Assembly (NCBI GenBank): GCA_013697465.1
Contig: JACCWU010000249.1
Coordinates: 1 to 15,567 of the forward strand
DNA length: 15,567 nt
From: Actinomycetota bacterium
GTDB lineage: Bacteria; Actinomycetota; Thermoleophilia; Gaiellales; Gaiellaceae
Direction of reading: 5' to 3'
The first letter of the stretch is position 1; each line of letters opens with the position of its first letter. Positions 13,283-15,567 of the stretch are shown in pieces. Below the pieces are notes generated by a model. It saw only the letters and a list, made by a program, of their open reading frames with translations. It made no database searches and was not told where the DNA came from. Position numbers and translations under genes: made by a program.

Positions 13283-13311
13283 ATCTAACCGCAAGTTGGA
13301 CGTCTTCTCAA
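13283..13311 (-). promoter_or_regulatory. Possible promoter of the importer operon
   Basis: On the minus strand TTGAGA (13306-13311, five of six matches to TTGACA) is followed after exactly 17 bases by TTAGAT (13283-13288), a poor -10 that lacks the usual A at position two. It lies in the 99-base gap between ftsK and the BMP gene and would give a leader of about 40 bases with a strong ribosome binding site. The call is tentative. Confidence 0.3.
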
Positions 13312-13325
13312 GTCGCTACCGACTT
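13310..13325 (-). terminator. Short dyad after ftsK, overlapping the importer -35
   Basis: AAGTCG (13310-13315) and CGACTT (13320-13325) pair around a four-base loop, about ten bases after the ftsK stop codon. The stem is short and no T run follows on the minus strand, so termination would be weak. Because it touches the putative -35 at 13306-13311, it could instead be an operator. Confidence 0.25.
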
Positions 13326-13336
13326 CTTACAACCGG

Positions 13337-15517
13337 TCAGGCGCGGTCGAGCTCGGCGTCGGAGACGAGGACGCGTCTCGGCTTCGATCCTTCGTAGCCG
13401 GAGATGATCCCGCGACGCTCGAGCATGTCGATCAATCGGCCCGCCCGTGTGTACCCAACGCGGAGCCGGCGCTGGATGAGCGACACAGACGCGGTCTGCG
13501 TCTGGACCACGATCTCGATCGCGCGGTCCAGCAACGGATCCTCGTCCGGGTCGAACTCGCCGTCCTCGTCGCCGTCCTCGAAGGCGGCCTCGCGTGCCTC
13601 GAGGAGCGACTCGTCCAGGTCTTGCCCGCGCTGCGAGCGGCACTGCTCCACGATCAAGGCGACCTCTTCCTCGGTGACGTACGCACCCTGGAGGCGCTGG
13701 AGACGCGAGGTTCCGAGCGGCTTGAAGAGCATGTCGCCCTGGCCCAGGAGGCTTTCGGCGCCCGCGGTGTCGAGGATCACGCGCGAGTCGGTCTGGCTCG
13801 AGACGGCGAAGGCGATCCTCGACGGAACGTTCGCTTTGATCATCCCCGTGATCACGTCCACCGAAGGCCTCTGGGTCGCGAGCACGAGATGGATCCCGAC
13901 CGCGCGAGACTTCTGCGCGAGCCGGATCACGCAGTCCTCGACCGCCTGCGGCGAGACCATCATCAAGTCGGCGAGCTCGTCGATGACGACGAGGAGGTAC
14001 GGGAGCGGTGCTTCCCCACGCGCCCGGAGCGCGCGGTTCGCCTCGGGCAGACTGCGAGCGCGGACGAAGGACAGCCGCTCGTAGCGGCGCTCCATCTCGG
14101 CGACCACGTTCATGAGGACGGTCGCGGCCTCCTTCGGGCTGGAAACGACCGATGTCAGAAGATGTGGAATCGACTCGTAGTAGCCGAGCTCGATGCGCTT
14201 CGGGTCGATCAGGATCATCCGCACTTCGTCTGGCGTCGCGCGCACGAGGATCGAGCTCAGGATCGTGTTGATGCAGCCGGACTTGCCGGAGCCGGTCGTC
14301 CCCGCGATCAGGAGGTGTGGCATACGCGCGAGATCGGTCCAGATCGCGTTTCCGGAGATGTCCTTGCCGAGCCAGACGGCGAGCGGGCTCGCGGTCGCCG
14401 GCAGGTCGTCGTAGATGTCGCCGAGGGTGACGAGCCGCGGGGAGAGGTTCGGCACCTCGACGCCGACGGCCTGCTTCCCGGGGATCGGCGCGAGGATCCT
14501 GATTTCCGTGGTGGCGAGCGCGTAGGAGAGGTCGTCGCGGAGAGCCGCGACCTTCGAGACCTTCGTTCCCGGCGCGAGCTGCAGCTCGTAGCGCGTCACA
14601 CGCGGACCCGAGATCTGGCCGATCACGGTCGCGTCGATGCCGAACTCGGCGAGCGTCCGCACGAGCAGGTCGGCGACGCGCGCGCCGGCGTCCGCACTCG
14701 TTGCCGCGACCGCGGGTGAGCGGCGGAGGATCCCGCGATCCGGAAGCCGGTACTCGGTGTGCTCCGAGGAAGTCTCGAACACGCTCTCCCTGCTCTCGAG
14801 CTCGGGTTCCGTCGCCTCGGGGACGAGGAGCGGCTGCTCCCCTGACGCGTGCGCGCCGACGACGTCCGGAAACGCTTCCGCCCCGTCGAGGAGGCGACGC
14901 GGCCGCGGCTCCTCGGGCTCAGCCGCAAGCGTGGCCGACTCGCCCGTCTGCGACTCGCTCGAGACCCGGTCGAAAGCGCGCCGCGCTTCGGTGCCGGCCT
15001 GCCTCACGACGTGGCCGGTGTGGCGCAGGATCGCGCCGGTCGAGGCGCCGCTGACGAGCAAGGCGCCCGCGACGAGCAGCGTGCCGCCCACGATCGCCGC
15101 GCCCGTCTCGCCGATGAGCGCAGCGAGCGCACCGGCGAGTGCGAGACCGATCCAGCCTCCGCTGTCCTTGGCGAGGAGCGTCATGAGGCCTAGAAGCCCC
15201 ACGCCGAGACCCAGCCGGAACGGACGCACATCGAGAAGCTCGCTCCGTGCGAGCATGAGCCCTCCGATCGCGACCAAGACGAGCGGGAGCATGTAGGCGG
15301 CACTCCCGAACACGCTGTCCAGGGCGCCCGCCAGCCACGAGCCCACGGCGCCGCCGTCGAAGCCGAGGTAGAGGATCGCGGAGAGCACGAGCCCGAGCGC
15401 CCCGAGCGCGAGCCCGATGAGCTCGCTCTCGTGGTGGGAGCGGGCGCGCTTCGTCCGCTTCCTCACGCGTGCGGGGACGCGTGGCCGAAGCGGCCGCTTC
15501 CTCTTCCGGCGAGCCAT
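13337..15517 (-). CDS. ftsK: DNA translocase FtsK/SpoIIIE family
   Basis: The 726-residue membrane-anchored DNA pump clears the chromosome terminus from the closing septum. The very basic N-terminus (1-28) is followed by about four membrane helices (roughly 33-52, 73-90, 100-115 and 122-158) and a short polar linker (about 165-270). The motor follows: an alpha domain (about 275-380), then a RecA-like beta domain with Walker A GTTGSGKS (406-413), Walker B LLVVIDELAD (508-517) and ATQRPSVDVITG (547-558). An acidic patch (646-660) leads to the gamma winged-helix domain (about 662-722, VGYTRAGRLIDMLERRGII) that reads orienting DNA sequences. The linker is short, as in SpoIIIE rather than E. coli FtsK. 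ATG at 15517 has no clear ribosome binding site; the frame stays open to the window edge, but no other start codon is visible there. Confidence 0.95.
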   Translation of the reverse strand: MARRKRKRPLRPRVPARVRKRTKRARSHHESELIGLALGALGLVLSAILYLGFDGGAVGSWLAGALDSVFGSAAYMLPLVLVAIGGLMLARSELLDVRPFRLGLGVGLLGLMTLLAKDSGGWIGLALAGALAALIGETGAAIVGGTLLVAGALLVSGASTGAILRHTGHVVRQAGTEARRAFDRVSSESQTGESATLAAEPEEPRPRRLLDGAEAFPDVVGAHASGEQPLLVPEATEPELESRESVFETSSEHTEYRLPDRGILRRSPAVAATSADAGARVADLLVRTLAEFGIDATVIGQISGPRVTRYELQLAPGTKVSKVAALRDDLSYALATTEIRILAPIPGKQAVGVEVPNLSPRLVTLGDIYDDLPATASPLAVWLGKDISGNAIWTDLARMPHLLIAGTTGSGKSGCINTILSSILVRATPDEVRMILIDPKRIELGYYESIPHLLTSVVSSPKEAATVLMNVVAEMERRYERLSFVRARSLPEANRALRARGEAPLPYLLVVIDELADLMMVSPQAVEDCVIRLAQKSRAVGIHLVLATQRPSVDVITGMIKANVPSRIAFAVSSQTDSRVILDTAGAESLLGQGDMLFKPLGTSRLQRLQGAYVTEEEVALIVEQCRSQRGQDLDESLLEAREAAFEDGDEDGEFDPDEDPLLDRAIEIVVQTQTASVSLIQRRLRVGYTRAGRLIDMLERRGIISGYEGSKPRRVLVSDAELDRA

Positions 15518-15567
15518 GAGGCGTCGATTCGCCGCAGGTCCGCCTGCTCCTGCGCACTGATTGGGGT

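Noticed and set aside
15463..15567. Possible C-terminal end of an upstream minus-strand gene (open frame from the right edge to a TGA at 15463-15465)
   Set aside because: Only 34 codons are visible, with no family recognised, and it would overlap the ftsK start by 55 bases. A chance open frame in high-GC sequence is just as likely.

Overview
The window looks like a chromosomal segment of a high-GC (about two-thirds G+C by eye) actinobacterium. A deep-branching lineage such as Thermoleophilia/Gaiellales is my best guess. The reasons are the many GTG/TTG starts, the tightly overlapping genes, and the order ftsK - BMP-type transporter - rodZ-like - cinA - thpR - recA - recX - rny. RNase Y is widespread in Firmicutes and some deep actinobacteria, while classical actinobacteria usually have miaB after recX. 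The lineage is an inference; there is no rRNA to anchor it.

Fourteen of the fifteen genes lie on the minus strand, so transcription runs from high to low coordinates. First is ftsK (15517-13337). A five-gene block follows (13237-7839): a secreted BMP-family substrate-binding protein, a double ATPase, two permeases and a small three-helix membrane protein. Together these form one ABC importer, probably for nucleosides. Next is a compact run: a RodZ-like HTH/membrane protein, cinA, thpR, recA and recX (7803-3750). Stop and start codons overlap or nearly touch throughout it, which suggests translational coupling. After a 230-base gap with a good promoter candidate and several hairpins comes rny, closely followed by a GNAT acetyltransferase and a tandem NTF2/SnoaL-like protein (3519-645). 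One plus-strand gene, a PhnB-like VOC protein (216-602), converges on this block.

Most of the content is conserved housekeeping: chromosome segregation, cell shape, NMN salvage, RNA ligation/2',3'-cyclic end processing, recombination and mRNA decay. Only the 3' part (GNAT, tandem SnoaL, VOC) looks accessory.

I see no mobile element, CRISPR array, tRNA/rRNA gene, toxin-antitoxin module or defence system, and no clearly new multi-gene system. The points worth a second look are: a structured ~225-base leader ahead of rny with its promoter in the end of recX; a strong hairpin between the binding-protein gene and the rest of the importer operon; a repeated SD-less 'TANNNT + 8-9 bases + start codon' arrangement suggesting leaderless mRNAs; a BMP protein with no lipobox but two cysteines in its ligand domain; and an extra three-helix N-terminal extension on one permease that resembles the small membrane protein encoded just downstream.
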